Source: Sphingosinicella terrae (lineage in GTDB: Bacteria > Pseudomonadota > Alphaproteobacteria > Sphingomonadales > Sphingomonadaceae). Taken from it: 64,000 nucleotides of DNA. Positions within the stretch are counted from its first letter, which is position 1. Each line of letters starts with the position of its first letter. The notes under the pieces are model-generated. The model did no database searches and had not been told where the DNA came from. It saw only the letters and a list, made by a program, of their open reading frames with translations. The stretch covers positions 310,001 through 374,000 of the forward strand of contig NZ_QDFY01000004.1 of NCBI RefSeq assembly GCF_003347635.1, in the 5' to 3' direction. Below are positions 18,171-29,311 of this stretch, in pieces. The translations under genes were made by a program, and so were the position numbers.

Positions 18171-20915
18171 TCAGGCCGCCTGCTTGCGGGAAGAACCGCC
18201 CGACGCCGCCTTCAGCAGGCGGTTCTGGAGCATCTTGAGCCGAGGCGGGTGGTCGATCTTTCCGCCGGCGAGGTCGGTCAGGTAGAAGACGTCGACCGCG
18301 CGCTCGCCATAGGTGGCGATGTGGGCGCTGCGGATCACCGCCTTCGATTCGGTGATCGCCTGGGCCAGCTCGCACAGCAAGGCCGCGCGATCGCGCGCAT
18401 TGACCTCCATCACGGTGTAGCGGTTGGACGCGAGATTATCGATGAACACGGCCGGCTGAATATCGAACGCCTCCGCCCTCCGGAGAGGCAGCGGCCGTGC
18501 CGCGAGCCGCTCACGCAGTGGCTCCTGGCCCTCGACGGCCTTCAGCACCGCTTCTTCCAGCCGCCGGAGCTGTCGCGGATCGTCCAGCGGCGCGCCGGAA
18601 ATGTCCTGGATGAGGAAGTTGTCGAGCGCCATCCCGTCATCGGTGGTGTGGATGCGTGCATCGATGATGTTCCCGCCCACCAGGCTGATCGCCCCGGCTA
18701 CCCGGTAGAAGAGGCCCGGCTTGTCCTTCGCGTAGACGGTGACGAGGGTGGCCCCGCGATCGGTCAGGACGCGGCACTCTATCGGCCTGACGCGCTCCGG
18801 ATCCCGATCGGCGGCATCGATCAGCCGGGCGTTGCCCTCGAGGACCTCGGCGGGCTCGGCGAGCCAATAGCTGTCCGGCAGGCGCCAGACGAGCCGCCCG
18901 AAGCGGCTCTCCTCCCAACCGAGACGGCTGCCGAGCGCCTCCTGGATCGAAGCGACCCGCTCCTTGCGACCGGATTCCTTGTGGCCGAGCCGAAGCATCT
19001 CCTCCGCCGCCTCGAACAGGGCCCGGAGCAGCTGCGCCTTCCAGCTGTTCCAGGTGCCCGGACCCACCGCCCTGATGTCGACACCGGTGAGGACGTAGAG
19101 CAGCCGCAGCCGCTCGAGGCTCTTCACCTGGGCCACGAAATCCTGGACGGTCTTCGGATCGGTGACATCACGCTTGAACGCGGTGGCGGACATGAGCAGG
19201 TGCTTGGCGATGAGCCAGGCGACGGTTTCGGTCTCCGCCTCGGTGAGTCCCAGCCGAGGGCAAAGCGCCCGCGCCACGTCGGCACCGAGCAGGCTGTGAT
19301 CGCCGCCGCGGCCCTTGGCGATGTCGTGGAGGAGCACCGCGGCATAAAGAACGCGGCGCGACGCGATCCGCTTCATCAGCCCGGTGGCGAGCGGATGATC
19401 CTCCTTGAGCTCGCCGCGCTCGATCCTGGACAATAGCCCGATCGCCCGGATCGAATGCTCGTCGACGGTATAATGATGGTACATGTCGAACTGCATCCGC
19501 CCGACGACGCGGCCGAAATCAGGGATGAAGCGGCCGAACACGCCGGCCTCGTTCATCCACCGGAGCACCGTCTCCGGATCGCGCGGAGAGGTCAGGACCT
19601 CCAGGAACAAGGCGTTGGCGCGCGGATCGACCCGAACGTCCGCGTCGATCAGCTTGGCCTGGCGCGCGGCGGCACGCATCGCCAGCGGATGGATTTCGAG
19701 CCCATGGCGGTCGGCGAGCGCGAAGATCTGGATCAGGCGGACCGGATCCTCCGCCAGGAAGGCGTCGTCCGGCACGGCCAGTCGGCCGCGGTCGAGCAGG
19801 AAGCCTTCGAGCTTGCGCGGGCGACGGCGCAGGATCGGCGGCAGGTGCAGGCGCTGGCCGCGGCGCGCGAATTTCTCGTCGAGATGGGCCAGGAAGGCGC
19901 CGGTAAGATCGCCCACCATTTTCGCATGCAGGAAATAGTGGCGCATGAAGCGCTCCACGGGCGACTTGCCCGGCCGGTCGGCGTAGCGCATCCGCTGCGC
20001 GATCTCGCGCTGATAGTCGAAGGTAAGCCGTTCCTCGGCGCGTCCGGCGATGATGTGAAGATGACAGCGAACGGCCCAGAGGAAACGCTCCGCCCGCTGG
20101 AACTGGCGAAGCTCGTCACGCGAGAGCAGCCCGACATCGACGAGATCCGCGCTCGAACGAAGGTGATAGGCGAACTTGCCGATCCAGAAGAGGGCGTGGA
20201 GGTCGCGCAGCCCGCCTTTGCCTTCCTTGACGTTGGGCTCGACGACGTAACGGCTGTCGCCCATGCGGCGGTGTCTTTCGTCCCGCTCGTCCAGCTTCTC
20301 CTTGGCGAAGGCGCGGACGTTGCCGGAGACGACCTTGTTCCAGAACAATCCCTGCGCCTCATCGAACAGCGCCTCGTCGCCCCAGACGTAGCGCGATTCG
20401 AGGATAGCGGTGCGTATGGTGTGGTCTTCCGCCGCCGCGCGCACGAGCTCCTCGATACTGCGCGTGGACTGACCGACCTTGAGGCCCAGGTCCCAGAGCA
20501 GATAGAGGATCGATTCGACGACGTTCTCGGTCCAGCCGGTCGGCTTCCATGGCGTGACGAAGGCGATGTCGACGTCCGAATGCAGCGCCATCTCGCCGCG
20601 GCCATAGCCCCCGACCGCCATCAGCAGCAGCCGCTCCGACGTGGTCGGGTTGGCGAGCGGATGGAGCCGCTCGACGACATAATCGTAGACCAGGCGCAAG
20701 ATCTGGTCGGTCAGGAAGGCATAAGCGGAGGCGGTCTCGCTGCCGGCATAGGGCTTTTCGTCGAGGCGGCGTGCGATCTCGGCCCGGCCGGCGGTCAGCG
20801 CCTCCTTGAGCAGCCCGACGGCGGCGGCGCGGTCGGCCATCGACAGCCGCTCGGCGAGCGCGCGGCGGTCGATGATCTGGCGCCGGTGCGCGATGGTGAC
20901 CGTTCTCCCGGTCAT
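18171..20915 (-). CDS. glnD: Bifunctional PII uridylyltransferase / uridylyl-removing enzyme
   Basis: A 914-residue GlnD, the nitrogen sensor that uridylylates PII proteins when glutamine is low and deuridylylates them when it is high. The nucleotidyltransferase domain shows [15 protein letters not shown] (residues 102-116). A central HD domain has [13 protein letters not shown] and [15 protein letters not shown]. Two C-terminal ACT domains start at [20 protein letters not shown] and [20 protein letters not shown]. Length and order are typical. Its ATG overlaps the mutS stop in ATGA, so glnD translation is coupled to mutS. Confidence 0.94.
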   Translation of the reverse strand: MTGRTVTIAHRRQIIDRRALAERLSMADRAAAVGLLKEALTAGRAEIARRLDEKPYAGSETASAYAFLTDQILRLVYDYVVERLHPLANPTTSERLLLMAVGGYGRGEMALHSDVDIAFVTPWKPTGWTENVVESILYLLWDLGLKVGQSTRSIEELVRAAAEDHTIRTAILESRYVWGDEALFDEAQGLFWNKVVSGNVRAFAKEKLDERDERHRRMGDSRYVVEPNVKEGKGGLRDLHALFWIGKFAYHLRSSADLVDVGLLSRDELRQFQRAERFLWAVRCHLHIIAGRAEERLTFDYQREIAQRMRYADRPGKSPVERFMRHYFLHAKMVGDLTGAFLAHLDEKFARRGQRLHLPPILRRRPRKLEGFLLDRGRLAVPDDAFLAEDPVRLIQIFALADRHGLEIHPLAMRAAARQAKLIDADVRVDPRANALFLEVLTSPRDPETVLRWMNEAGVFGRFIPDFGRVVGRMQFDMYHHYTVDEHSIRAIGLLSRIERGELKEDHPLATGLMKRIASRRVLYAAVLLHDIAKGRGGDHSLLGADVARALCPRLGLTEAETETVAWLIAKHLLMSATAFKRDVTDPKTVQDFVAQVKSLERLRLLYVLTGVDIRAVGPGTWNSWKAQLLRALFEAAEEMLRLGHKESGRKERVASIQEALGSRLGWEESRFGRLVWRLPDSYWLAEPAEVLEGNARLIDAADRDPERVRPIECRVLTDRGATLVTVYAKDKPGLFYRVAGAISLVGGNIIDARIHTTDDGMALDNFLIQDISGAPLDDPRQLRRLEEAVLKAVEGQEPLRERLAARPLPLRRAEAFDIQPAVFIDNLASNRYTVMEVNARDRAALLCELAQAITESKAVIRSAHIATYGERAVDVFYLTDLAGGKIDHPPRLKMLQNRLLKAASGGSSRKQAA

Positions 20916-23518
20916 AGTCCTTCCTCCGCCTGCAGGCGCTTCAGCCGGTAGAGGGTCTCGAGCGCCTCGCGCGGACTGAGCGAATCCGGCTCGACCTCGG
21001 CAAGTGCGACGTGGAGGGCGTCGGCCTGCGGCTCTTCCCGCGCCGCAGCCGCGAACAGAGGCAAGTCGTCCAGGCCGGCGGCGATGCCGCCGGTGGCGGC
21101 GCGCCCCTCTTCCAGCTTCGCGAGCACGGAGCGGGCGCGGGCGAGCACGTCCGGCGGCATTCCGGCCAGCTTGGCGACGGCGATGCCGTAGCTGCGGTCG
21201 GCTGGCCCCGGGGCCAGCTCATGGAGCAGAACCAGCTCGCCCTTCCATTCGCGGGCGCGGACATGGTGGAGCGTCAGCGCGTCGAGCCGCTCGGCGAGCC
21301 GGGTGAGCTCGTGATAATGGGTGGCGAACAGGCAGCGGCAGCGGCTCTTGTCGTGGATCGCCTCGACCACCGCCCAGGCGATGGCGAGGCCGTCATAGGT
21401 CGAGGTGCCTCGCCCGACCTCGTCCAGGATCACGAAGCTGCGCGGGCTGGCCTGGGCGAGGATGGCCGCGGTTTCGACCATTTCGACCATGAAGGTGGAG
21501 CGGCCGCGGGCGAGATTGTCGGAGGCGCCGACCCGGCTGAACAGCCGATCGACGAGGCCGAGAGTCGCGCTCACGGCCGGCACATAGGCTCCGGCCTGTG
21601 CGAGCACGGCGATGAGGGCGTTCTGGCGCAGGAAAGTCGACTTGCCGCCCATGTTCGGGCCGGTGACCAGCCACAGCCGCGAATCCTCCAACAGGCGACA
21701 ATCATTGGCGACGAAGCGGCCGCCGGCGCCGCGAACCGCGTCCTCGACGACCGGATGGCGGCCGCCTTCGATCTCGAAGCGATTGTCGTCGACGAGACGG
21801 GGTCGCGTCCAACCGCCCTCGACCGCCCGTTCGGCGAGGCCGGCGGCGACATCGAGCCGCGCGAGCGAATCGGCGGCGGCGGCGATCGCCTCCGCCCGGC
21901 CGAGCGCCTCCGCGACAAGAAGGGCGAGATGCTCGGCCTCGGCGGCGAGGGCATGGCTTCCGGCCTGGGTCACCCGCATCGCCTGCTCGTGAAGGTCGGG
22001 TGCATTGAAGCGGACGACTCCGGCGAGCGTCTGGCGATGGGTGAAACCCGATTCCGCGGCCATCAGCCGGTCCGCGTGGCGGGCCGGAACCTCGATATGG
22101 TAGCCAAGCACGGCATTGTGCCGGATCTTGAGCACCGAAATGCCGGTTTGATCGCGATATCGCGCCTCCAGCGCGGCAATCGCCCGGCGGCCCTCGCCCC
22201 CGGTCGCGCGCAACGCGTCCAGCGCGGAATCGAAGCCTTCGGCGATATAGCCGCCTTGCGCCGCATCCAGCGGCGGCGAGGGCACCAGCGCGCGCGACAG
22301 GAGATCGACCAGAGCGCCATGGCCGGTCAGGCACGGCAGCAGGCCGGCGAGGAGCACAGGCGGGTCGACGATCTCCGCCAGACGGTCGTGAAGCCGGCGC
22401 GCTTCCGACAGGCCATCGCGCAGCTGGGCGAGGTCCCGGGGCCCGCCGCGACCGGCGGCAAGGCGGCCGAGCGACCGGCCGATGTCGGGGAGCGCGCGCA
22501 GCTGTCGCCGCGCCCACTCGCGCAGGCCCGGATCGCGCTCGAACAAGCCGACGAGATCGAGCCGCGCCTCGATCCGGAGGCGCTCGAGCAGGGGCGCGCC
22601 GAGATCGGCGGCAAGCAACCGCGCGCCGGCGCCGGTGACGGTACGGTCGACGCAGGCGAGTAGGCTTCCGGCGCGGGTCCCAGAGGCCGAGATGGTGAGC
22701 TCGAGGCTCTCGCGCGTCGCGGCGTCGATCATCATGTGATCGCCAGCGCTGCGCGACACGGGCGGGCGGAGGAAGGGGAGCGACTCGCGCGCAACTTCGT
22801 CCAGATAGGCGAGCAGGCCGCCTGCGGCGCACAAGGCGGCTCGATCGAACTGGCCGAAGCCGTCGAGCGTGGCGACGGCAAACCGTTCCTTCAGCCTGCG
22901 CTCGGCGGCAAGGCTGTCGAAGCCGGTCCGGCGCTCCTGCGCGCCCGGCAGCGGCTCCGCCGCTATGATTTCGGCGGCGGCGAGCCGCGCCAGTTCGGCA
23001 TCGAGCGACGCGGCCGGTACCGAACTCAGCTCGAAGCGGCCGGTGGAGATGTCGGCGGCAGCGAGCCCGTAGCGCTCTCCGGTCCGCGCGACGGCCGCGA
23101 GCCAGTTGGCAGCGCGAGAGTCGAGAAGCGCTTCCTCGGTGAGGGTGCCCGCGGTGACCACCCGGACGATGGCGCGATTGACCACCGACTTGGAGCCGCG
23201 CTTGCGCGCCTCGGCCGGGCTTTCGGTCTGCTCCGCTATGGCGACACGGTGCCCCGCCTTGATCAGGCGGGCGAGATAGGATTCGGCGGCATGGATCGGC
23301 ACCCCGCACATCGGGATCGGTTCGCCTTCATGCTCGCCCCGTGCGGTGAGGGCGATGTCGAGACATTGGGCGGCGATCTTCGCGTCGTCGAAGAAGAGTT
23401 CGAAGAAATCGCCCATGCGGTAGAAGAGCAGGCAGCCCTCCGTCTCCGCCTTGAGCGTCAGATATTGCGCCATCATCGGCGTAGGGGCGGAATCGGTTCG
23501 GGCTCGGGCGGTGGCCAT
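20912..23518 (-). CDS. mutS: DNA mismatch repair protein MutS
   Basis: An 868-residue MutS that recognises mismatches and starts repair. The N-terminal mismatch-binding domain carries the [11 protein letters not shown] (Phe-X-Glu) motif. The ATPase domain has Walker [14 protein letters not shown] near residue 619, signature [14 protein letters not shown], Walker [17 protein letters not shown] and the ATHYHEL switch. The ATG at 23518 ([20 protein letters not shown]) is chosen; the longer open frame runs into the divergent maeB upstream region and is not MutS-like. It is the first gene of a mutS-glnD unit. The 172-base gap to maeB must carry both divergent promoters. Confidence 0.95.
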   Translation of the reverse strand: MATARARTDSAPTPMMAQYLTLKAETEGCLLFYRMGDFFELFFDDAKIAAQCLDIALTARGEHEGEPIPMCGVPIHAAESYLARLIKAGHRVAIAEQTESPAEARKRGSKSVVNRAIVRVVTAGTLTEEALLDSRAANWLAAVARTGERYGLAAADISTGRFELSSVPAASLDAELARLAAAEIIAAEPLPGAQERRTGFDSLAAERRLKERFAVATLDGFGQFDRAALCAAGGLLAYLDEVARESLPFLRPPVSRSAGDHMMIDAATRESLELTISASGTRAGSLLACVDRTVTGAGARLLAADLGAPLLERLRIEARLDLVGLFERDPGLREWARRQLRALPDIGRSLGRLAAGRGGPRDLAQLRDGLSEARRLHDRLAEIVDPPVLLAGLLPCLTGHGALVDLLSRALVPSPPLDAAQGGYIAEGFDSALDALRATGGEGRRAIAALEARYRDQTGISVLKIRHNAVLGYHIEVPARHADRLMAAESGFTHRQTLAGVVRFNAPDLHEQAMRVTQAGSHALAAEAEHLALLVAEALGRAEAIAAAADSLARLDVAAGLAERAVEGGWTRPRLVDDNRFEIEGGRHPVVEDAVRGAGGRFVANDCRLLEDSRLWLVTGPNMGGKSTFLRQNALIAVLAQAGAYVPAVSATLGLVDRLFSRVGASDNLARGRSTFMVEMVETAAILAQASPRSFVILDEVGRGTSTYDGLAIAWAVVEAIHDKSRCRCLFATHYHELTRLAERLDALTLHHVRAREWKGELVLLHELAPGPADRSYGIAVAKLAGMPPDVLARARSVLAKLEEGRAATGGIAAGLDDLPLFAAAAREEPQADALHVALAEVEPDSLSPREALETLYRLKRLQAEEGL

Positions 23519-23690
23519 GCGGAATCGATAGTGGCTTTGCGGCCCCGAAGGAACCGCGCGCGATGGCCGTCGCCCCAAGCGCGCGGTGACCGCCCTTGCC
23601 GGCGACGGCGCCCTTTCACGAACTTGTCGGCGCCCACCCTTGCGAAGCCAGCGGAAGGAAGCCAAGGGATCGGGAGAAGAGGAGCGCCCG

Positions 23691-25958
23691 ATGAGCGAAG
23701 GCAGCAACGTCAAATTCTCGGAAGCCGAAGCGCTGGAGTTCCACGCCTCAGGCCGTCCCGGGAAGATCGAGATCATCGCTTCGAAGCCGATGGCGACGCA
23801 GCGCGATCTCAGCCTCGCTTACTCGCCCGGCGTTGCCGTGCCGGTCCGGGCGATCGCGGCGAATCCGAGCTGCGCCTACGACTACACGGCCAAGGGAAAC
23901 CTGGTTGCCGTCATCTCCAATGGCACGGCCATCCTCGGCCTCGGCAATCTCGGCGCGCTCGCCTCGAAGCCGGTGATGGAAGGCAAGGCCGTGCTGTTCA
24001 AGCGCTTTGCCGATGTCGACTCCATCGATCTCGAACTCGCGACCGAAGATGCCGAGCGTTTCATTTCCGCCGTCGAGCTGCTCGAGCCGAGCTTCGGCGG
24101 GATCAATCTCGAAGATATCGCCGCGCCCGACTGCTTCATCATCGAGCAGACGCTGCGCGAGCGGATGAACATTCCTGTCTTCCACGACGACCAGCACGGG
24201 ACAGCGATCATCACCGCGGCGGGCCTGATCAACGCCTGCTACCTGACCGGCCGGCGTCTCGAGGACATCAGGGTGGTGGTCAATGGGGCCGGCGCCGCGG
24301 CGATCGCCTGTACCGAGCTCATCAAGGCGATGGGCGTGCGCCACGATCATGTGGTGATGTGCGACCGGAGGGGCGTCATCTACCGAGGCCGCGAGGACGG
24401 GATGGACCAGTGGAAGTCCGCTCACGCCGCCGATACCGATGCGCGGACGCTGACCGATGCGCTCAAGGGTGCCGACGTGTTTCTCGGTCTATCGGCCGCC
24501 GGAGCGCTCAAGCCCGAGATGGTCGAGGACATGGCCAAGAGCCCGATCATCTTCGCGATGGCCAATCCCGACCCGGAAATCTCGCCGCCGGAAGCGAAGG
24601 CGGCCCGACCGGACGCGATCATCGCCACTGGTCGCTCGGACTATCCCAATCAGGTCAACAACGTCCTCGGCTTCCCCTTCATCTTCCGCGGCGCGCTCGA
24701 TGTGCGGGCGACGACGATCAACGATGCCATGAAGATCGCCGCCGCGCAGGCGCTGGCGAGCCTCGCCCGCCAGCAGGTGCCCGAGGAAGTGGCCGTGGCC
24801 TATGGCGGCAAGGCGCACACCTTCGGGCCGGACTATATCATTCCCGCGCCTTTCGATCCGCGGCTGATGGAAATAGTGCCGGCGGCCGTCGCCCAGGCCG
24901 CCATGGATAGCGGCGTCGCCCAGAAGCCGATCGAGGACATGGCGGGCTACCGGACCTCGCTACGGGCACGGCTCAACCCAACGACGTCCGTGCTCAGCCT
25001 CGCCTACGAGGCGGCGCGGGCCGATCCCCGCCGGGTGCTGTTCGCCGAGGGCGAGGAGGATGTCGTGCTACGCGCGGCCGTGGCCTTCCGCGACGGCGGC
25101 TACGGAATTCCGGTGCTCGTCGGGCGCGACGACGTCCACGATCGGCTGCGCCAGCTCGGCGTCGAGGATCCGGAGAGCTTCGAGGTCTATAACAGCCGCA
25201 ACTATCCCGGAGTCTCGGACCTCGCCGACTATCTCTACGCGCGGCTTCAGCGGCGCGGCTATCTCCACCGGGAAGTGGAGCGGATGGTCAACCAGGACCG
25301 CAACATCTTCGCCGCCTGCCTGCTTGCAGTCGGCGAAGCCGATGCGATGATCACCGGCCTCACCCGGACCTATGCCCAGAATCTGCGCCAGATCCGCCGC
25401 GTGCTGGATCCCAAGGAAGGAACGATGCCGTTCGGCATCCATATCCTGGTCGGCCAGAGCCACACGGTGTTCATGGCGGATACCACGGTAACGGAGCGGC
25501 CGAGCGCGGAGCAGCTGGCGGAGATTGCGATCCAGACGGCGCAGGTCGCGCGGCGCATGGGCCATGAGCCCCGCGTCGCCTTCCTGTCCTATTCCAATTT
25601 CGGCAATCCGGAGGGGACTTTCCTCGAGCGGATCCGCGACGCGGTGAAGCTGCTCGACAATCGTGACGACGTCGATTTCGAATATGAAGGCGAGATGGCA
25701 GCGGACGTCGCCCTCAACCCGGCGCTGCAAAGCGTCTATCCGTTCAGCCGGCTCAAGGGGCCGGCCAACATTCTCGTCATGCCGGGCCTGCAGACGGCGA
25801 ACATAGCCGCCAAGCTGCTCAAGGAGCTGGGCGGGGACGCGCTGATCGGGCCGGTCCTGGTCGGGATGAAGCAGCAGGTCCAGATCGCCTCGATGACGGC
25901 GAGCGCTTCCGATCTGGTGACGCTTGCAGTGCTGGCGGCGGGCCGGATCGTTCGCTGA
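23691..25958 (+). CDS. maeB: NADP-dependent malic enzyme with C-terminal phosphotransacetylase-like domain
   Basis: A 755-residue MaeB-type malic enzyme converting malate to pyruvate and CO2. The N-terminal half has [15 protein letters not shown], the catalytic region with [31 protein letters not shown] and the Rossmann [17 protein letters not shown]. The C-terminal third (from about residue 430) is a phosphate acetyltransferase-like domain. In characterised MaeB enzymes this domain is regulatory, mediating allosteric control by acetyl-CoA. GAGGAG precedes the ATG at 23691. It is transcribed alone. Confidence 0.93.
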   Translation: MSEGSNVKFSEAEALEFHASGRPGKIEIIASKPMATQRDLSLAYSPGVAVPVRAIAANPSCAYDYTAKGNLVAVISNGTAILGLGNLGALASKPVMEGKAVLFKRFADVDSIDLELATEDAERFISAVELLEPSFGGINLEDIAAPDCFIIEQTLRERMNIPVFHDDQHGTAIITAAGLINACYLTGRRLEDIRVVVNGAGAAAIACTELIKAMGVRHDHVVMCDRRGVIYRGREDGMDQWKSAHAADTDARTLTDALKGADVFLGLSAAGALKPEMVEDMAKSPIIFAMANPDPEISPPEAKAARPDAIIATGRSDYPNQVNNVLGFPFIFRGALDVRATTINDAMKIAAAQALASLARQQVPEEVAVAYGGKAHTFGPDYIIPAPFDPRLMEIVPAAVAQAAMDSGVAQKPIEDMAGYRTSLRARLNPTTSVLSLAYEAARADPRRVLFAEGEEDVVLRAAVAFRDGGYGIPVLVGRDDVHDRLRQLGVEDPESFEVYNSRNYPGVSDLADYLYARLQRRGYLHREVERMVNQDRNIFAACLLAVGEADAMITGLTRTYAQNLRQIRRVLDPKEGTMPFGIHILVGQSHTVFMADTTVTERPSAEQLAEIAIQTAQVARRMGHEPRVAFLSYSNFGNPEGTFLERIRDAVKLLDNRDDVDFEYEGEMAADVALNPALQSVYPFSRLKGPANILVMPGLQTANIAAKLLKELGGDALIGPVLVGMKQQVQIASMTASASDLVTLAVLAAGRIVR

Positions 25959-26011
25959 GACGTCAGCGCGCGGCCTTCACGCCGGGCTTATCGGGACGCG
26001 CGGCCGATCGG

Positions 26012-26491
26012 TTATTGCGGATTGTCGGCCGTCTGACCGCGCTGACCACTGGCGCCGACCGCGCCGATATTGCCGAACAGCTCCTGGAACAGGCTGCGTT
26101 CGCTGCCGAGCGTCGGCGTCTTGTCGGAGGACGGCCTGATATTCTCGACCAGCTCCATGCCGGTGCGTTCGACGCCCTGGACATTGCCGGCTTCGTCGAA
26201 GCGGACGTGCAGCACCGTCTGCCCGGTGGGGCGCGGGCTGTTGAAAGCGAGCTGCCGGGTATCGCGGGAGACATAATACCAGTCGCGATCGCTGAATTGG
26301 CTGACGAAGGTCGGCCGGCCGAGCGTGCCGACCACCGAATCGCGATTGTCGACGCCCGGCTGGATCGCGGCGACCAGCGTCTCATCGAGCACGTAGCCCT
26401 GATGCGTTCGGATAGGCGTGCAGCCGGCGGCAAGGATCGCACCGCCGACAATGGCGGCCAGGGCGGCGCGGGATCCAATCGGCAGGCTCAT
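26012..26491 (-). CDS. bamE: Outer-membrane assembly lipoprotein BamE (SmpA/OmlA)
   Basis: A 159-residue lipoprotein of the BAM complex, which inserts beta-barrel proteins in the outer membrane. The start MSLPIGSRAALAAIVGGAILAAGC has lipobox LAAGC and an AGGAG about 10 bases upstream. Family features follow: IRTHQGYVLDETLVAAIQPG, then DSVVGTLGRPTFVSQFSDRDWYYV and a VHVRFDEAGNV-like turn. A C-terminal extension (after VERTGMELVENIRP) is longer than in E. coli, as is common in alphaproteobacteria. It diverges from the CBP3-like gene. Confidence 0.9.
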   Translation of the reverse strand: MSLPIGSRAALAAIVGGAILAAGCTPIRTHQGYVLDETLVAAIQPGVDNRDSVVGTLGRPTFVSQFSDRDWYYVSRDTRQLAFNSPRPTGQTVLHVRFDEAGNVQGVERTGMELVENIRPSSDKTPTLGSERSLFQELFGNIGAVGASGQRGQTADNPQ

Positions 26492-26594
26492 CTCGATCAA
26501 CACTCCTGGGGACAGTCCGCCGGCGGACTTGACTAGCTCCTCCAATATGAACATCGCCCAACCGGCGCAAGCATCGCATCATTGAAGGAAAACC

Positions 26595-27119
26595 TTGTCT
26601 TTCCTGCACCGAATCTTTGGGCGACCGGATAGCCGCCGCGCATTGGAGCCGCTCTACCGCGCGGTCGTCACGGCTGCCCGCGACCCGGCCTGGTACCGGG
26701 AAGGCGGCGTTCCCGACACGGTCGACGGTCGGTTCAATCTGGTCGCCGCGGTCACCGCCCTGGTGCTGCTACGGATGGAAGCGGAGGGGAATGCCGGCAA
26801 GGAGCCGTCGGTGCTGCTCACCGAATCCTTCATCGACGACATGGATGCCAGCCTCAGGCAAATCGGGATCGGCGACTATGTGGTCGGCAAGCATGTCGGC
26901 CGGCTGATGGGGGCGCTCGGCGGACGGCTGCACGCCTTCCGTTCTGCTCGAGCGGCCGGCCAAGGCTTCGAGACTGCTGTCCGACGCAACGTCTTCCACG
27001 ATTCCCCGCCGTCCGAACCGGCGCTCGGCTGGACCGCCGCCCGGCTCGAAGCCCTCGCGACAGCGCTCGACGGGGCGTCGCTCGCCGATCTGACCGCCGC
27101 CAGGCTGCCAGCGCCGTGA
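26595..27119 (+). CDS. Ubiquinol-cytochrome c chaperone (CBP3) family protein
   Basis: A 174-residue protein of the CBP3/UQCC1 chaperone family, which in mitochondria assists cytochrome b synthesis and bc1 complex assembly. The family block YRAVVTAARDPAWYREGGVPDT, the VDGRFNLVAAVTALVLLRM helix and the FIDDMDASLRQIGIGDYVVGK motif are all present. It starts at a TTG (26595) with GAAGGAA 4 bases before it. Its stop overlaps the GTG of the next gene (GTGA), so the pair is coupled. The role in bacterial bc1 assembly is inferred from the family. Confidence 0.85.
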   Translation: MSFLHRIFGRPDSRRALEPLYRAVVTAARDPAWYREGGVPDTVDGRFNLVAAVTALVLLRMEAEGNAGKEPSVLLTESFIDDMDASLRQIGIGDYVVGKHVGRLMGALGGRLHAFRSARAAGQGFETAVRRNVFHDSPPSEPALGWTAARLEALATALDGASLADLTAARLPAP

Positions 27120-27643
27120 CGGCGCCGGAGTTCAGCCGGCCCGTCCGCGTCGACACGATTGGGGCCGAGCCGCGGCGCCTGGAGATCGAGGCGCGAGCGG
27201 AGGAGGCCGCGGCCCTCGCGCGACGGTTCGGCCTGGTCGAGATCCGGCGTCTGGCCGCCGATCTCCGTCTCAGCCGGAAAGGCATGGAAGCGAGGGCCGA
27301 CGGCCGGTTGAAGGCCGAGGTGGTGCAGAGCTGCGTCGCCACCGCGGCGCCGATCGAGGCGCGGCTCGACGAGCCATTCGAGATCCTGTTCCGACCGCTG
27401 CCGGACGCCGCGCGCGCGGAAGACGAGGTCGAGCTCAACGAGACCGACATGGACGTCGTCTTCTATGACGGCGCGTCGATCGATCTGGGCGAAGCGGTCG
27501 CCGAGACGCTTTCGCTAGCCCTGGACCCCTATCCTCGCGCACCGGACGCCGGGGAGGCTCTCAAGGCCGCGGGAGTCAGGAGCGAGGAGGAAGCCGGTCC
27601 GTTCGGAGCGCTGGCGGCCCTTCGCGACAAGATGCGGAAATAA
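27116..27643 (+). CDS. YceD/DUF177 family protein
   Basis: A 175-residue DUF177 protein. The family marker C-terminal to the middle is VVQSCVATAAPIEARLDEPFEILFRP, then the acidic VELNETDMDVVFYDGASIDLGEAVAETLSLALDPYPR. In plants and E. coli, relatives affect 23S rRNA accumulation, and the gene is often followed by rpmF (L32). Here rpmF is absent and a hairpin and tRNA-Leu follow. The GTG start overlaps the preceding TGA. One of the two usual cysteines is missing, as in many alphaproteobacterial members. Confidence 0.85.
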   Translation: MTAPEFSRPVRVDTIGAEPRRLEIEARAEEAAALARRFGLVEIRRLAADLRLSRKGMEARADGRLKAEVVQSCVATAAPIEARLDEPFEILFRPLPDAARAEDEVELNETDMDVVFYDGASIDLGEAVAETLSLALDPYPRAPDAGEALKAAGVRSEEEAGPFGALAALRDKMRK

Positions 27644-27698
27644 AGCGGGGCGGCGATGCCATCGAGGAACGGGCTGCGCCCGACCTTCGGATCATTCG

Positions 27699-27722
27699 CG
27701 CGACGTCCCCCCGGACGTCGCG
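27699..27722. repeat. Perfect 10-bp-stem palindrome after yceD
   Basis: Arms CGCGACGTCC (27699-27708) and GGACGTCGCG (27713-27722) around a CCCC loop. No T tract follows on either strand. It may be a factor-assisted terminator or an extragenic palindrome. Confidence 0.5.
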
Positions 27723-27744
27723 GCGGGGCCGCGCCCGGCTTCCG

Positions 27745-27770
27745 AAAATGAACAAGGGGCGAAGCGCCCC
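27745..27770 (-). terminator. Terminator downstream of tRNA-Leu
   Basis: On the minus strand GGGGCG-CTT-CGCCCC (27770-27756) is followed by TTGTTCATTTT (27755-27745). An additional 8-bp hairpin (27781-27800, GCCATGCC / GGCATGGC) lies between it and the tRNA 3' end. Confidence 0.6.
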
Positions 27771-27810
27771 GCGCTCCGCAGCCATGCCCTGGGGCATGGC
27801 GACCTGTTCA

Positions 27811-27897
27811 TGGTGCGGTCGAGAAGACTCGAACTTCCACGGCCTTTCGGCCACAGCGACCTCAACGCTGCGCGTCTACCAGTTCCGCCACGACCGC
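27811..27897 (-). tRNA. tRNA-Leu (anticodon GAG)
   Basis: An 87-base tRNA on the minus strand including an encoded CCA (27811-27813). The acceptor stem is GCGGTCG / CGACCGC with discriminator A. The anticodon stem CAGCG / CGCTG encloses loop TTGAGGT, giving anticodon GAG, which reads CUC and CUU. The long variable arm GGCC-GAAA-GGCC marks a class II tRNA. The T arm has TTCGAGT between GAAG and CTTC. All arms pair, so the gene looks intact. Confidence 0.95.
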
Positions 27898-27942
27898 ACA
27901 TTTGAGAACCGCCGACCCAGGGGCCGGCTTGGCAGGCGGGTG

Positions 27943-27971
27943 CCTCTAGCAAGGCTTTGTTCCCCTTGCAA
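27943..27971 (-). promoter_or_regulatory. Candidate promoter of tRNA-Leu
   Basis: On the minus strand TTGCAA (27971-27966) and TAGAGG (27948-27943) are spaced 17 bases apart, about 45 bases before the tRNA 5' end. The match is moderate. The rest of 27898-28102 shows no gene. Confidence 0.35.
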
Positions 27972-28102
27972 TGGCGCCCGCAACCGTCGCTGGAAAGGCG
28001 GCTGGACGCCACCGGGTGAACCTTGCCGGGCGCGCAAGAGGTGCTCCCAGAGATTCGAACCGTTGAATATTAATACCGGACTTTCAGAGGCTTGCGGCAT
28101 GT

Positions 28103-29203
28103 CTAGTACAGAAACATCGGCATGCCCTCGACCCGCATCAGCCGCGCTCGATAGGTGGCGCGGTCATAGAGGGCGCTGACATCGACCGACTTGGTCCCAT
28201 GCAAGAGGGTATCGATCGGGACATGGCCGTAATTGCCGTCGGTCAGCGTCACCATGCGGGCCTTCTCGCCGCGATGGAGCAACTGCACGGCGAGGCCGCC
28301 GAAGGCGAAGCCGACCATGCGGTCCATCGCGTCCGGTTCGCCGGCGCGCATCAGATAAGCGAGTTCCTGGACGACCGCGCCGCTGCCGAGACGGGTGCCG
28401 ATCACCTTGCCGAGTCGATGGCCGACGCCGACATCCTCGCGCAGGATCGCGGACTTGGCGATGTCGCCTTCGTCCTCGGCATCGCCGGCGATCTTCGCGC
28501 CCTCCGAGATGACGCACATCGCATAATGGGCCGGGTTCGACGCCTTGTCCTCGGCGAGCAACGGCAGCAGCACGTCGAGGTCGGCCGGAACCTCGGCGAT
28601 GATCGTGCGGTCGACCTGAGCAAGAAAGCCCGCGAGCAAGGCGGTCTCGCCGCTGCGCCGGCCGAAAAGCTCGACGACGCCGATGCGCTCGTGGCTTTCC
28701 ACCGTCGTCCGAAGCGCGTTGATCGCCTCGACCGACCGGCTGATCGCCGTCGAGAAGCCGATGCAATAGTCGGTGCCGAAGACGTCATTGTCCATCGTCT
28801 TGGGCACCGAGACGACCGGAATGCCCTGGGCCGCCAGATGGGCGGAGAAGCGCAGGGTCCCATCGCCGCCAAGGGTGATCATCGCTTCGACGCCGAGCCG
28901 ATCGAGCACGTCGAGGACGTGGCGCGTCTGGTCGCCAGCCTTGTTCGTCCTCGGATCGGTGCGTGACGTGTGGAGGATGGTGCCTCCCATCCTGTCGATC
29001 CCGCGCACCGCCTCGCGGCTGAGCGGCAAGGTGCAGCTGTCGATACTGTCCGGATCCGACGGGTCGATGCCCATCACCCCTTCCCAGCCCCGGCGGAAGC
29101 CGATCACCTCCCAGCCGAGATCGTCGGCGGAAAGAACCACGGATCTTATGCAGGCATTGAGTCCGGGAACGTCGCCCCCTCCCGTCAGGATACCGATCCG
29201 CAT
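28103..29203 (-). CDS. 6-phosphofructokinase, ATP-type with Lys variant
   Basis: A 366-residue PfkA-family phosphofructokinase phosphorylating fructose 6-phosphate. The nucleotide site starts ILTGGGDVPGLNA. LGGDGTLRFSAHLA has Gly at the position that is Asp in pyrophosphate-dependent enzymes, pointing to ATP use. PKTMDNDVFGTDYCIGF has Lys where E. coli PfkA has Gly, as in group III enzymes. The catalytic TMDND aspartates, VELFGRRSGETALLAG and ISEGA are intact. A glycolytic PFK is of note because sphingomonads rely mainly on the Entner-Doudoroff route. ATP use is an inference from the Gly. Confidence 0.88.
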   Translation of the reverse strand: MRIGILTGGGDVPGLNACIRSVVLSADDLGWEVIGFRRGWEGVMGIDPSDPDSIDSCTLPLSREAVRGIDRMGGTILHTSRTDPRTNKAGDQTRHVLDVLDRLGVEAMITLGGDGTLRFSAHLAAQGIPVVSVPKTMDNDVFGTDYCIGFSTAISRSVEAINALRTTVESHERIGVVELFGRRSGETALLAGFLAQVDRTIIAEVPADLDVLLPLLAEDKASNPAHYAMCVISEGAKIAGDAEDEGDIAKSAILREDVGVGHRLGKVIGTRLGSGAVVQELAYLMRAGEPDAMDRMVGFAFGGLAVQLLHRGEKARMVTLTDGNYGHVPIDTLLHGTKSVDVSALYDRATYRARLMRVEGMPMFLY

Positions 29204-29311
29204 CGTGCCCCTTCCTCGGCTTGGCTGTTTCGCGGCAGAGGTCTATCGGCGCGAAGGGCGGGCGACAACCGGGCTGGGAAGCACCGCCGGCACCCTTGAC
29301 GCCGGCACCGG

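Noticed and set aside
28044-28066. tRNA T-arm-like string GATTCGAACC between pfk and tRNA-Leu, a possible attachment-site remnant
   Set aside because: The bases flanking the TTCGAAT-type loop do not form a T stem, no acceptor stem is found, and no integrase gene is nearby.
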